DNA from: Bacillus nakamurai
Lineage (GTDB): Bacteria; Bacillota; Bacilli; Bacillales; Bacillaceae
Direction: 5' to 3'
Assembly (NCBI RefSeq): GCF_001584325.1
Contig: NZ_LSAZ01000004.1
Span: 1-64,000 of the forward strand
Length of the DNA stretch: 64,000 nucleotides
This document shows, piece by piece, positions 55,261 to 63,700 of the stretch (positions within the stretch are counted from its first letter, which is position 1; each line of letters opens with the position of its first letter). Both the position numbers and the translations under genes were made by a program. The notes beneath the pieces are model-generated. The model did no database searches and had not been told where the DNA came from. It worked only from the letters and a program-made list of their open reading frames with translations.

Positions 55261-55446
55261 ACAGCGATACTTGTAGCAAGTAATGTAAACTAAAACAAAC
55301 CACTCCAATAAATCCAATTATCAGACCTCTTTTTATATTGCTTTCCATTCAAATTCCCCCTTAACAAATCATTTCATAATCATAGTAAACAATTAGCTAA
55401 TTAAGCATAATGTAACGATGCCAACTATTATTAATACATGAAAAAA
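55261..55446. other. Short AT-rich gap
   Basis: No gene or clear signal recognised between the TnsD remnant and the palindrome at 55447. Confidence 0.4.
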
Positions 55447-55470
55447 TGCATCTGTCATAGGACAGATGCA
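55447..55470. promoter_or_regulatory. Perfect 10-base inverted repeat before the MocR remnant
   Basis: TGCATCTGTC-ATAG-GACAGATGCA lies 11 bases before the ATG of the broken regulator gene and next to its AAGGAG site. Either an autoregulatory operator or a translation-blocking hairpin. Confidence 0.6.
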
Positions 55471-55481
55471 AAGGAGAATAT

Positions 55482-56100
55482 ATGGCGTTCTTAGAATGGG
55501 TTAAACAACAAATAGAGAATGGCAGTTTAAAGCAGGAGAAAAATTACCTTCTATCAGGGTAATTGCTGAACAATTCCAATGCACAAAAAATACAGTTGCA
55601 AAGGCATTACTAGAACTAGAGCATCAGCATGTTGTCTATGCTAAGCCAAAAAGTGGTTATTACGTTGTTGACTATTATCAAACCCCTAGTCCAAATAAAG
55701 ATCATATTGATTTTTTATCTGCTGGTCCGGATAAACGCATTAGCCTTATGGAGACTTTCAACATTGTATGAATCAAGCGATAGATCATTATAAGGAGCAA
55801 TTATTCACATATAGTGAGCAACAGGGGCTTTATTCTTTAAGAAAGGAGTTTACAAAATATTTACGGGAGTTACAAGTATTCACGAGACTTGAACGACTTG
55901 TTATTACTTCTGGCTCACAACAAGCTCTTCATATTTTGTCTGTAATGCCGTTTCCAAACGGAAAAAAGAATGTGTTATTAGAGCAGCCTACTACTTTGGC
56001 ATGATAGATACTTTACAGTTGAATAATGTTACAACTTTAGGAATTGATCTAAAAAATGAGGGTTTCCACACGTTTTTTCAACTCTTTTCGTCAGTTAAAA
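55482..56100 (+). pseudogene. MocR/GntR-type regulator remnant
   Basis: AAAGGAGAATAT-ATG is an intact start, but the frame breaks within 30 codons. In shifted phases one reads the winged-helix part (GEKLPSIRVIAEQFQCTKNTVAKALLEL, then VVYAKPKSGYYVV), then YKEQLFTYSEQQGLYSLRKEF and LVITSGSQQALHIL, the start of the aminotransferase-like domain of MocR regulators. At least three frameshifts, and the gene is cut off at about 56100, leaving less than half of a normal MocR protein. Confidence 0.8.
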
Positions 56101-56167
56101 TAAAGATCTCCGAGAAAAGAAGGAAGATAAAATTGAGAAAAGACAGTCAGGGCAAAGGCTGCCCATG

Positions 56168-56210
56168 AAAAAGACCCGGAAATCGGCAATGTTCATTCTG
56201 CCGAAATCCA
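56168..56210 (-). terminator. rlmCD terminator
   Basis: Stem GGA-n2-TCGGCA / TGCCGA-n2-TCC followed by GGGTCTTTTTC on the minus strand. Confidence 0.75.
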
Positions 56211-56233
56211 GATCTAATTAAAAATTGTTTATT

Positions 56234-57634
56234 TTAGTTAGACGATTTCAAAACAAGCTTCGCCACAGCTTCCACATGTGCCGTCTGCGGAAACATATCC
56301 ACAGGCTGAATATATTCGACGCGATAGTCCTTCGACAGCGCCTGCAAGTCTTTCGCCAGTGTGGAAGGATTGCAGGATACGTAGACGAAGCGTTTCGGTT
56401 TTACTTTTTTGATGGTATCTAAAAATGTTCTGTCGCAGCCCGTTCTCGGCGGGTCGACGATGACCACGTCAGGACGGAAGCCTTCTTTTGTCCATTTCGG
56501 GAGCCAGTGTTCGGCGGTTCCGGTGACGTAGGTTGCGTTTTTGATGCCGTGTTTTTTGGCGTTTTTCTTGGCGTCGTCGATTGATTCTTTGATGACGTCC
56601 ATGCCGCGGATTTCTTTCGCTCCGCTTGAGACCCACATGCCGATCGTACCGACGCCGCAGTAAGCGTCAACGACTTTTTCTTTTCCTGTGAGGCGCGCGG
56701 CTTTTTTAACTTCGTCATACAGCTTGACCGTCTGTTCAGGGTTGAGCTGGAAGAAAGCCCGTGCGCTCAGTTCGAATGACACGTCGCCGAGCACCTCTTG
56801 AATGGCGTGGCTTCCGGCAAGCGCTTTTGTTTTGTCCCCGAAAATGACGGATGTGCGCGCGCCGTTGATGTTTTGAATAATCGATTTCACTTCGGGCAGA
56901 CGGTTCTGAATGGCTTTGACGATCTCGTCTTTATTCGGCAGTGTCTCTTTCGCCGTGACAAGCACGACCTGCACTTCGCCTGTTTCAAAACCGACTCTCG
57001 TCACGATGGTGCGGACATCCCCTTTTTTGGTCCGTTCGTTATAAACAGATACGTTGTGTTTTTCCAATATGCGGCGGACGATACCAGTTGTTTTGTTCGT
57101 CGCCGGATGCTGGACAATGCATTCCTTAATCGGGACGATTTTATGTGAATCGAGCCCGTATAATCCGGCAATGATGCTGCCGCTTTGGGAACGGCCGACT
57201 TGAAATTGGCTTTTGTTCCGGTAATTCCACGGATTGTCCATGCCGATCGTTTCTTTAATGTCCATCTTACTGACGTCAAATCTGGTATGGCGTTCCAAAG
57301 ACTGAATGACGATATCGCGTTTTTCCCGAAGCTGCTGGGCGTAGGCAAGATGCTGAAGCTGGCAGCCGCCGCATTGGTCATACACCGGACACGGCGGTGT
57401 GACGCGGTGCTCAGATGGTTTGCGGATTTTTTTGATGCGTCCTTCTGAAAACTTCGGCTGGACGTTTGTCGCTTCGACAACCACCTCTTCGCCTGGCAGC
57501 GCGCCGGGCACGAAGACGACTTTTTTCTTGAAATAGCCGACGCCCTCTCCGTTAATGCCGAGGCGTTTGATCGTCAGCGGAAATGTCTGTCCGGCTTTCA
57601 GCTCGACGGGCGTCTTTTTATGTTGTTGGTTCAC
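56234..57634 (-). CDS. rlmCD: 23S rRNA (uracil-C5)-methyltransferase RlmCD
   Basis: SAM-dependent methyltransferase of 466 residues that modifies two uridines (U747 and U1939, E. coli numbering) of 23S rRNA. N-terminal TRAM domain (about 10-70, GEGVGYF), iron-sulfur cluster cysteines ([15 protein letters not shown], about 82-96, plus one further on), catalytic domain with [18 protein letters not shown] and the nucleophile in [13 protein letters not shown]. The start is the GTG at 57634 behind GGAGAG. It is yfjO in B. subtilis. Confidence 0.93.
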   Translation of the reverse strand: MNQQHKKTPVELKAGQTFPLTIKRLGINGEGVGYFKKKVVFVPGALPGEEVVVEATNVQPKFSEGRIKKIRKPSEHRVTPPCPVYDQCGGCQLQHLAYAQQLREKRDIVIQSLERHTRFDVSKMDIKETIGMDNPWNYRNKSQFQVGRSQSGSIIAGLYGLDSHKIVPIKECIVQHPATNKTTGIVRRILEKHNVSVYNERTKKGDVRTIVTRVGFETGEVQVVLVTAKETLPNKDEIVKAIQNRLPEVKSIIQNINGARTSVIFGDKTKALAGSHAIQEVLGDVSFELSARAFFQLNPEQTVKLYDEVKKAARLTGKEKVVDAYCGVGTIGMWVSSGAKEIRGMDVIKESIDDAKKNAKKHGIKNATYVTGTAEHWLPKWTKEGFRPDVVIVDPPRTGCDRTFLDTIKKVKPKRFVYVSCNPSTLAKDLQALSKDYRVEYIQPVDMFPQTAHVEAVAKLVLKSSN

Positions 57635-57741
57635 GTTATTTCTCTCCGTTTCTATATGAAGCTTTCCGTATTTGGAAAGTGATCGGCTAAAACATCACAT
57701 CTTTCTAGTATAACACGCAGCCGGCACTTCCATCATATTTT

Positions 57742-58617
57742 TCAGGGAGAAGATGATTCAATACTCCTCCACAAATACAAGGACGCATAGCTTAAATACG
57801 GCTCCCATTCCCTGCTCACGTCAAGCATCATTTCTTTTGACGGCTTTTCAGCGAGGCCGAAGCGGCGTTTGACCGCTTTTTGCAGGCCGATGTCTGCTAA
57901 AGGAAACAGATTAGGACGGCCAAGGCCGAACATGAGCACGTTTTGCACGGTCCACGGCCCGATGCCTCTGATTGTGATCAGTTTTTTCATGATGTCTTCA
58001 TCCGATAAAAAGGGAAGTTTTGATAAATTGAGTGTTCCGTCTGCGATCAGCCGTGAGGTGTCAATGACATATTCCGCTTTTCTCATGCTGAACTGGAGCT
58101 CCCGCAAGTCCTGATAATCAAGCGCCGCTACGGTTTCCGGCTGCGGGTAGCACCAGACGCCGTCCTTTTGTTCGCCAAAGGCATGGACGAACCGTTCCGT
58201 TAAGGTGAAGGCGAAAGACAGGTTAAGCTGCTGGTGTATGATGCATTTCATGAGGCAGTTGTACACACTGTACTCAAGCACGAGTGGCGTCCCCGCATGC
58301 TCTTCAAAAAGCGCTGACAGATTGGTTTTGGAGAAATGGTCGTGAACGGCTTGAAGCGATTTTCCCCATTGAAAAATCTCCCTTATCCGCTCCATCATCT
58401 CCAGCCGGTTTGTTTCGCCGCTGACCTGAAAGACGGGTTCTGCCGCGGTTCCTTCGGCTCGTACGGTTACGATGCATAATTCCCCGGCACCGCTTCTGAC
58501 CGGCACCTTTACTGATCTCTCCGTGAGATCCACGGCGTTCAGAGGATCGAGTGACAGCCTTTTCAGCACACGGTCAAAATGATACGGCGGCGTAACGGAG
58601 ACGGTTTCTTTCCACAT
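57742..58617 (-). CDS. yfjP: YfjP, AlkA-type DNA-3-methyladenine glycosylase
   Basis: HhH-GPD base-excision glycosylase of 291 residues, probably for alkylated purines. The N-terminal domain (about 1-100) resembles that of AlkA; the helix-hairpin-helix is ITIRGIGPWTVQNVLMFGLGR (about 210-230) followed by the catalytic Asp in FPLADIGLQKA. The ATG at 58617 behind AAGGGGTG gives the B. subtilis length; a longer frame to 58758 overlaps the divergent yfjQ. Confidence 0.88.
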   Translation of the reverse strand: MWKETVSVTPPYHFDRVLKRLSLDPLNAVDLTERSVKVPVRSGAGELCIVTVRAEGTAAEPVFQVSGETNRLEMMERIREIFQWGKSLQAVHDHFSKTNLSALFEEHAGTPLVLEYSVYNCLMKCIIHQQLNLSFAFTLTERFVHAFGEQKDGVWCYPQPETVAALDYQDLRELQFSMRKAEYVIDTSRLIADGTLNLSKLPFLSDEDIMKKLITIRGIGPWTVQNVLMFGLGRPNLFPLADIGLQKAVKRRFGLAEKPSKEMMLDVSREWEPYLSYASLYLWRSIESSSP

Positions 58618-58726
58618 CGAACGAATCACCCCTTTTTGTCCCAGTATATCATGAAGCGGCGAAGAGGCCATTCGTATACTTTTCTTCATAACGCCGCATG
58701 CTATAATGGCAGGCGGAGGGTTGTTT

Positions 58727-59686
58727 ATGATACACATTACCGCAATTACAACACACAATCAGATATTAGAAAATATCCCCTTATCACGCATAGAACAACC
58801 GGACATCGCATGGTACTGGATTGATTTTTTCGGTGCGGAGGTGTACGAAACCGCGTTGTTACGAGATTATTTTCATTTCCATCCTCTCGCGATTGAAGAT
58901 TGTTTTCAGCATATGCAGAGGCCGAAAATCGACCACTATGACGGCTACCGTTTTTACGTGCTCCACGCCCTGAACCCGGATACGCTGGAAACGGAAGAGG
59001 TGGATATCTTTCAATCGGATCGTTACGTCGTCAGTTTTCATTTACATGAATCGCTCGGCATCTCAAAGGTCAGAGAGCGGCTTCTTGCTTCTCCGGAGAT
59101 TGTCAAAAAAGGGCCCGGACACATTACATATATGATTATGGATCAGCTTGTCGATGAATATTTTCCAGTGCTGTACAAAATTGAAGACCGGCTGAATGAA
59201 ATTGAGGACAGCCGGACTCATAAGTCATACGGCACATTAATGAATGAAGTGTTTGATTTGCGGACTGATCTCTTGCACCTCAGACGGACCATCATCCCGA
59301 TGCGCGATTTAATGTACCGGATTTTGAGTCTCGACCATGTGAAAGAAAGCCGCGAAACAAAGGCATATTTCAGCGATATTTATGATCATCTTTTAAAACT
59401 GGCGGAGCTGATTGAATCAAACCGTGATATGACGTCTGATTTGCGGGACAGCTATGGGACGCTGAACTCAAACCGGATGAACGCCATTATGATGACGCTG
59501 ACTATCGTCTCCACCATTTTTATCCCGCTGACATTTATTGCAGGTGTATACGGCATGAACTTTGACAACATGCCGGAGCTTCATTGGAAATACGGATATT
59601 TTATCGTGCTGGGCGTTATGGCCGCCCTTGTGGCTGCCATGCTGTTTTGGTTTGCCCGAAAAGGATGGTTTAAAATTTTCAAGTAA
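58727..59686 (+). CDS. yfjQ: CorA-family magnesium transporter YfjQ
   Basis: CorA-like channel of 319 residues: a long cytosolic N-terminal domain (about 1-250) and two C-terminal membrane helices (about 257-277 and 290-310) joined by the signature YGMNFDNMPE (G-M-N motif). The ATG at 58727 follows GGAGGG. Mediates uptake of Mg2+ and perhaps Co2+ or Ni2+. Monocistronic with its own terminator. Confidence 0.93.
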   Translation: MIHITAITTHNQILENIPLSRIEQPDIAWYWIDFFGAEVYETALLRDYFHFHPLAIEDCFQHMQRPKIDHYDGYRFYVLHALNPDTLETEEVDIFQSDRYVVSFHLHESLGISKVRERLLASPEIVKKGPGHITYMIMDQLVDEYFPVLYKIEDRLNEIEDSRTHKSYGTLMNEVFDLRTDLLHLRRTIIPMRDLMYRILSLDHVKESRETKAYFSDIYDHLLKLAELIESNRDMTSDLRDSYGTLNSNRMNAIMMTLTIVSTIFIPLTFIAGVYGMNFDNMPELHWKYGYFIVLGVMAALVAAMLFWFARKGWFKIFK

Positions 59687-59713
59687 GAACGGCTGAGGCT
59701 GTTCTTTTTTTTG
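59687..59713 (+). terminator. yfjQ terminator
   Basis: Stem GAACGGC/GCTGTTC (one wobble) followed by eight T. Confidence 0.8.
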
Positions 59714-59756
59714 ATGACACATGATAATATGGTAAAAAACGGAAGGGGTAATCATC

Positions 59757-60401
59757 ATTACATTCTTTTCTCAAAAAACCGTTTCACTCTTTCTCCTTCT
59801 TGTCAGTCTCTTTTCCTCCGTCACATTGTACAACGGTTATACGATAGCTGATTACATCTTTCAGTCTCTCGGTTTTTCCGCCTGGTCAAAGACAGGGACA
59901 CATATCTCCGTCATTCCCGGCATCGTGCTCTACTTCGGGGCATTGATATGGTGTTCCATTCTGTTCAGGCGGACTCTTCCCACCGCTGCTTTTTCTCTTT
60001 TTCTCCTCAGTATGGGGGCTGCTTCCTGTATCAGGCCTGTCAGCGAAGAAATCGCCTTTTTCTTAAAACCGAAAACGCCAGAAACAGAGGCTGTCGAATA
60101 TCTGAAGCACCGGAGCGAATGCAGTCATATCATCGAGCGAAAAAGGGCCCGCATGAACTGCACCCTTTCTATCAATCATTATGGAAAAGAGGAACAAACC
60201 ATTTCTGTTACCCCGGATTTATCAAAAGACATAAAGGGCGTAACATTCAAATCAAAAACGTTTACTGTTCAGCCCCGTTCAAAAACAATCATCAAGACAC
60301 GGTTTACGGGTATTTACGAAGGCGCAGCCGCATCGGACGCCGGATGGACTTCAAAGCCTGAGGTAAAAGTTACGCCAGCACATCGGTACACCGCAGAATA
60401 A
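59757..60401 (+). CDS. Unnamed membrane protein with unusual start codon
   Basis: The frame is open from 59751. AAGGGG at 59743-59748 points to the ATT at 59757 (or ATC at 59751/59754) as start, giving about 214 residues; the first usual codon is a TTG at 59826 with no ribosome site, which would cut off the first hydrophobic helix (VSLFLLLVSLFSSVTLY). A second and third helix follow (IPGIVLYFGALIWCSILF and AAFSLFLLSMGAA). The C-terminal ~120 residues are hydrophilic with strand-like repeats, probably extracytoplasmic. No family or B. subtilis counterpart recognised. ATT starts are rare, so an ATG-to-ATT change is also possible. Confidence 0.6.
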   Translation: MTFFSQKTVSLFLLLVSLFSSVTLYNGYTIADYIFQSLGFSAWSKTGTHISVIPGIVLYFGALIWCSILFRRTLPTAAFSLFLLSMGAASCIRPVSEEIAFFLKPKTPETEAVEYLKHRSECSHIIERKRARMNCTLSINHYGKEEQTISVTPDLSKDIKGVTFKSKTFTVQPRSKTIIKTRFTGIYEGAAASDAGWTSKPEVKVTPAHRYTAE

Positions 60402-60453
60402 ATATTTTGCATGTATAATGATGGTAAATCATTCTAATTGGAGGGACAATCAA

Positions 60454-61314
60454 ATGAAGATCGCTATCGTCGGACTCGGCAATATGGGACGCCCCATCGC
60501 AGAAAATGTGATGAAAGCCGGGTACAGCCTGACTGTGTATAACCGGACGAAAGAAAAAGCGGCAGAGCTGTTGGAAAAAGGGGCCGATTATGCGGAAACA
60601 CCCAGAAAGGCAGCTGAACATGCGGACATTGTGCTTTCAATGCTGGCGGATGACGATGCCTTGACAGACGTTACCTTCGGGGCTGACGGCATTATCGCCG
60701 GATTATCTGAAAACGGCATTCATATTTCGATGAGCACCATCAGCGCGGCGCTGTCAGAACAGCTTTCTGCGGCACATTCCAGCAGAGGCCAAGCCTTTAT
60801 TGCCGCTCCTGTGCTCGGCCGTCCCGACGCCGCGGCAAACGCCGATCTCCGCATCATCATAGCCGGGCCGGAAGAAGCGAAAAAAAAGGCGGAACCTCTG
60901 CTCAAAAGCTTGGGACAGCAAGTATTTGATGCCGGGGAAGAGGCAAAAACAGCAAATGCCGCCAAAATCAGCACCAACTTTCTACTCGTCTCTATGCTTG
61001 AGGCATTATCTGAATCATTCCTTTTGGCGGAACAATACGGCTTGGAACAAAAGCAATTTTTAGAGATCGCCAACTCGCTGTTCCGCTCCCCCGTGTATAA
61101 AAATTACGGAACAATCATGGCCGAACAGACATTTGAGCCGGCGGGCTTTAAGATGAAGCTGGGGCTGAAGGATACAAATTTGGCGCTTGCTGCGGCTGAA
61201 AAAGTGTCTCTTCCCCTTCCTCTTGCGGAATTGGCAAAATCCCATTTCGAACATGGGATAGAAAACGGGCTCGGCGAATTGGACTGGGCCGCTTTAATTA
61301 AATGCGTGAAATGA
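60454..61314 (+). CDS. yfjR: YfjR, beta-hydroxyacid dehydrogenase family
   Basis: NAD(P)-dependent 3-hydroxyisobutyrate/6-phosphogluconate dehydrogenase-like enzyme of 286 residues. Rossmann start IAIVGLGNMGRPIAENVMKAGY (residues 3-24), substrate-binding HISMSTIS (about 90-97) and the catalytic Lys in KISTNFLL (about 170). The ATG at 60454 follows TTGGAGGGAC. Substrate not known. Convergent with pdaA. Confidence 0.9.
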   Translation: MKIAIVGLGNMGRPIAENVMKAGYSLTVYNRTKEKAAELLEKGADYAETPRKAAEHADIVLSMLADDDALTDVTFGADGIIAGLSENGIHISMSTISAALSEQLSAAHSSRGQAFIAAPVLGRPDAAANADLRIIIAGPEEAKKKAEPLLKSLGQQVFDAGEEAKTANAAKISTNFLLVSMLEALSESFLLAEQYGLEQKQFLEIANSLFRSPVYKNYGTIMAEQTFEPAGFKMKLGLKDTNLALAAAEKVSLPLPLAELAKSHFEHGIENGLGELDWAALIKCVK

Positions 61315-61351
61315 CAAAACACCTCTCCGTTAAAATGGAGAGGTGTTTTAT
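61315..61351. terminator. Bidirectional terminator yfjR/pdaA
   Basis: Stem ACACCTCTCC/GGAGAGGTGT flanked by AAAA and TTTT. Confidence 0.85.
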
Positions 61352-62142
61352 TACAGCCGCGGCAGCTTCATTTCTTTTTCAAACATGAGGTCATCAATGC
61401 TTTTAAACGTGTATCCTTCTTTCTTTAAATCAGTAATCGCATCATCAAGCGCCTCTGAATTGTCCTTTGAGACGGTGTGAAGGAGGTAGATTGCGCCGGG
61501 GTGCGCCTGCTTCATCATATGATCGTAGGCGTATTTCTTCCCTTTTTGCTGGTCGACCTTCCAATCGACAAACGCGACGGACCAAAATACGGTTTGGTAT
61601 CCGAGCCTTTTTGTTTCTTTCAGCACATATTCGCTGAATACGCCGCGCGGCGGGCGCAGATATAGGTTGTCCCGCTTTCTGGTGATGTTATAAACCGCCT
61701 CGCTCACTGAGTCGAGTTCGTCTTGAATCTGATCCCCCGTTTTTGTCGTCAAATCAGGGTGATGAAAAGAATGATTGCCGATAATATGGCCTTCGTTAGA
61801 CATCCGTTTAATCAGACCGGGCTGCTCTTTCACAAAATGGCCCGTGACAAAAAAGGTTCCCGTGACGTGATGCTTTTTCAAGACATCAAGCACTTTCGGG
61901 GTATACCCATTTTCGTATCCATTATCAAATGTTAAATAAATGGTCTTTTCTTTCGTGTTGCCCAAATAAAAGGCATCATATTTTTTGACCAGATTGTCCA
62001 GCTGTTTGCCGGCATCCGGCGGCTGATGATTAACGCTGCGTTTAAATCCCCAACTAATCGGTTCATTCGGCACGGCATCCGCGCTTTTGATTCCGCCTGC
62101 AAGTAAAACGGCCATGCAGCATACTGAACAAAACCATTTCAT
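61351..62142 (-). CDS. pdaA: Peptidoglycan N-acetylmuramic acid deacetylase PdaA
   Basis: Polysaccharide deacetylase (CE4) of 263 residues, needed to form muramic delta-lactam in the spore cortex and so for germination. Signal peptide at 1-24 (MKWFCSVCCMAVLL, cleavage near ADA). Catalytic motifs: TFDNGYENG (Asn in place of the second Asp, as known for PdaA), the HSFHHPDL metal-binding His pair, and RPPRGVFSE. The ATG at 62142 behind AAGGAG matches B. subtilis. Confidence 0.94.
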   Translation of the reverse strand: MKWFCSVCCMAVLLAGGIKSADAVPNEPISWGFKRSVNHQPPDAGKQLDNLVKKYDAFYLGNTKEKTIYLTFDNGYENGYTPKVLDVLKKHHVTGTFFVTGHFVKEQPGLIKRMSNEGHIIGNHSFHHPDLTTKTGDQIQDELDSVSEAVYNITRKRDNLYLRPPRGVFSEYVLKETKRLGYQTVFWSVAFVDWKVDQQKGKKYAYDHMMKQAHPGAIYLLHTVSKDNSEALDDAITDLKKEGYTFKSIDDLMFEKEMKLPRL

Positions 62143-62215
62143 GACCAGCACTCCTTCTGCATTTTTCCTTATTTTGCAGAAGCCCTTCCCCTTTTATACA
62201 GCCGCATTATGGAAA

Positions 62216-62243
62216 GAAAAAACCCCGGCGTCTGCCGAGGTTT
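62216..62243 (-). terminator. yfjT terminator
   Basis: Stem AACC-CCGGC / GCCGAGGTT with a TTTTTTC tail on the minus strand. Confidence 0.7.
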
Positions 62244-62427
62244 ATTCCCAATCCTTTTTAAAGCGTTCGTATTTCGCTTCCAGGTCATCAAGCATCCCGA
62301 TGAGCCGGTCTATATCTTCAACATCAGTCGATTCAGGGTCTAACGAATCAATGACATTCATGAACATATCGAGTCTGTTCTTTAAATAATCAAGCTGCTG
62401 ATCTTTGCTGTTTACTGCATTCCCCAT
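62242..62427 (-). CDS. yfjT: YfjT, SE1561-family small protein
   Basis: A 61-residue acidic, all-helical protein (MGNAVNSKDQQLDYLKNRL, ending KYERFKKDWE), with the coiled-coil pattern of the SE1561 family. The ATG at 62427 follows GGAGTG; a longer frame to 62481 lacks a ribosome site. Known in B. subtilis as yfjT; function unknown. Confidence 0.8.
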   Translation of the reverse strand: MGNAVNSKDQQLDYLKNRLDMFMNVIDSLDPESTDVEDIDRLIGMLDDLEAKYERFKKDWE

Positions 62428-62572
62428 GCTTTCACTCCATTCATTTTTTATAATGGTAGCGCATTTTTTGCCGTTTTTCAATCGCTTCGCTACTTGCGAT
62501 CTTGATGGATCAGGTCTAAAATTAACAGTTGGCAGGCGTTAGTATGCCCATTTATAAAGGAGTTAGATAGTC

Positions 62573-63694
62573 ATGACACAAAACACGAAACTGCGTCCGA
62601 TTACGCCGGAGTACGATCCTTGGGAAGCGTACATGGATGTGGACCAGTATGGAGATATGAAACTCACGAACGTCGAATTTACGACGACGACCTTATGCAA
62701 TATGAGATGCGAGCATTGCGCCGTCGGCTACACGCTGCAGCCTAAAGATCCGAATGCGCTGCCAATTGACCTGTTATTAAAGCGGCTTGAAGAAATTCCT
62801 CTTTTACGCTCCATCAGCATTACAGGCGGCGAGCCTATGCTTTCGTTAAAATCGGTAAAAGAATATGTTGTCCCGCTTTTAAAATACGCGCACGAACGCG
62901 GTGTGCGCACTCAAATAAACTCAAATCTGACGCTTGATATCGAGCGCTACGAATGGATTATCCCTTATTTGGACGTCCTTCACATTTCTCACAACTGGGG
63001 TACGGTGGAGGATTTTGCCGAGATCGGATTTGCGATGATGGATAAAAAACCGACCTTCGGGCAGCGCGCGCGCTATTTTGACAAAATGATTGAAAACAGC
63101 CGCACGCTTGTCGAAGCCGGTGTCATGGTATCAGCGGAAACGATGCTGAACAAACGAACACTGCCTCATATCGGGCATATTCACCGTCAAATTACGGAAG
63201 AGATGAAATGCCAGCGCCATGAAGTCCACCCGATGTATCCGAGTGATTTTGCCAGCGCTCTTGAATCACTCAGCCTGAAAGAAATGAGACAGGCCATTCA
63301 TCATTTGCTGGACATTCGCGATGAAAAGACATGGATGCTGTTCGGCACGCTGCCGTTTTACGCCTGCAGTCCGGATGACGAGGACCAGAAGCTCCTCAGA
63401 CGCCTGCGCGAAGCTGAAAACGTAACGGTCAGAAACGACCCGGACGGCCGTTCACGCCTGAATGTCAATATTTTCGACGGAAATATCATCGTGACGGATT
63501 TCGGCGATACACCGCCGCTCGGCAACATTCAGACAGACAGCCTTCCTGAAGCTTACGACAAGTGGAGAGAAACAAAGCTGAGCAAAGAGCTGAACTGCCA
63601 CTGCGCTAATGTCCGGTGCCTCGGCCCGAACGTTCTCGTCAAAAACAGCTATTATCAGGATACAGATTTTTCATTACGGCAAGCCAGGAGATAA
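62573..63694 (+). CDS. yfkA: Radical SAM protein YfkAB
   Basis: Radical SAM enzyme of 373 residues with the cluster motif C-N-M-R-C-E-H-C at about residues 42-49, ITGGEPMLS for SAM contact at about 83-91, and a C-terminal Cys-rich segment (CHCANVRC) as in the family 'radical SAM/CxCxxxxC motif protein YfkAB'. The start is the ATG at 62573 behind AAGGAG. It is a single frame here, which agrees with yfkA and yfkB being one gene. Substrate unknown. Confidence 0.9.
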   Translation: MTQNTKLRPITPEYDPWEAYMDVDQYGDMKLTNVEFTTTTLCNMRCEHCAVGYTLQPKDPNALPIDLLLKRLEEIPLLRSISITGGEPMLSLKSVKEYVVPLLKYAHERGVRTQINSNLTLDIERYEWIIPYLDVLHISHNWGTVEDFAEIGFAMMDKKPTFGQRARYFDKMIENSRTLVEAGVMVSAETMLNKRTLPHIGHIHRQITEEMKCQRHEVHPMYPSDFASALESLSLKEMRQAIHHLLDIRDEKTWMLFGTLPFYACSPDDEDQKLLRRLREAENVTVRNDPDGRSRLNVNIFDGNIIVTDFGDTPPLGNIQTDSLPEAYDKWRETKLSKELNCHCANVRCLGPNVLVKNSYYQDTDFSLRQARR

Positions 63695-63700
63695 AAGAAT

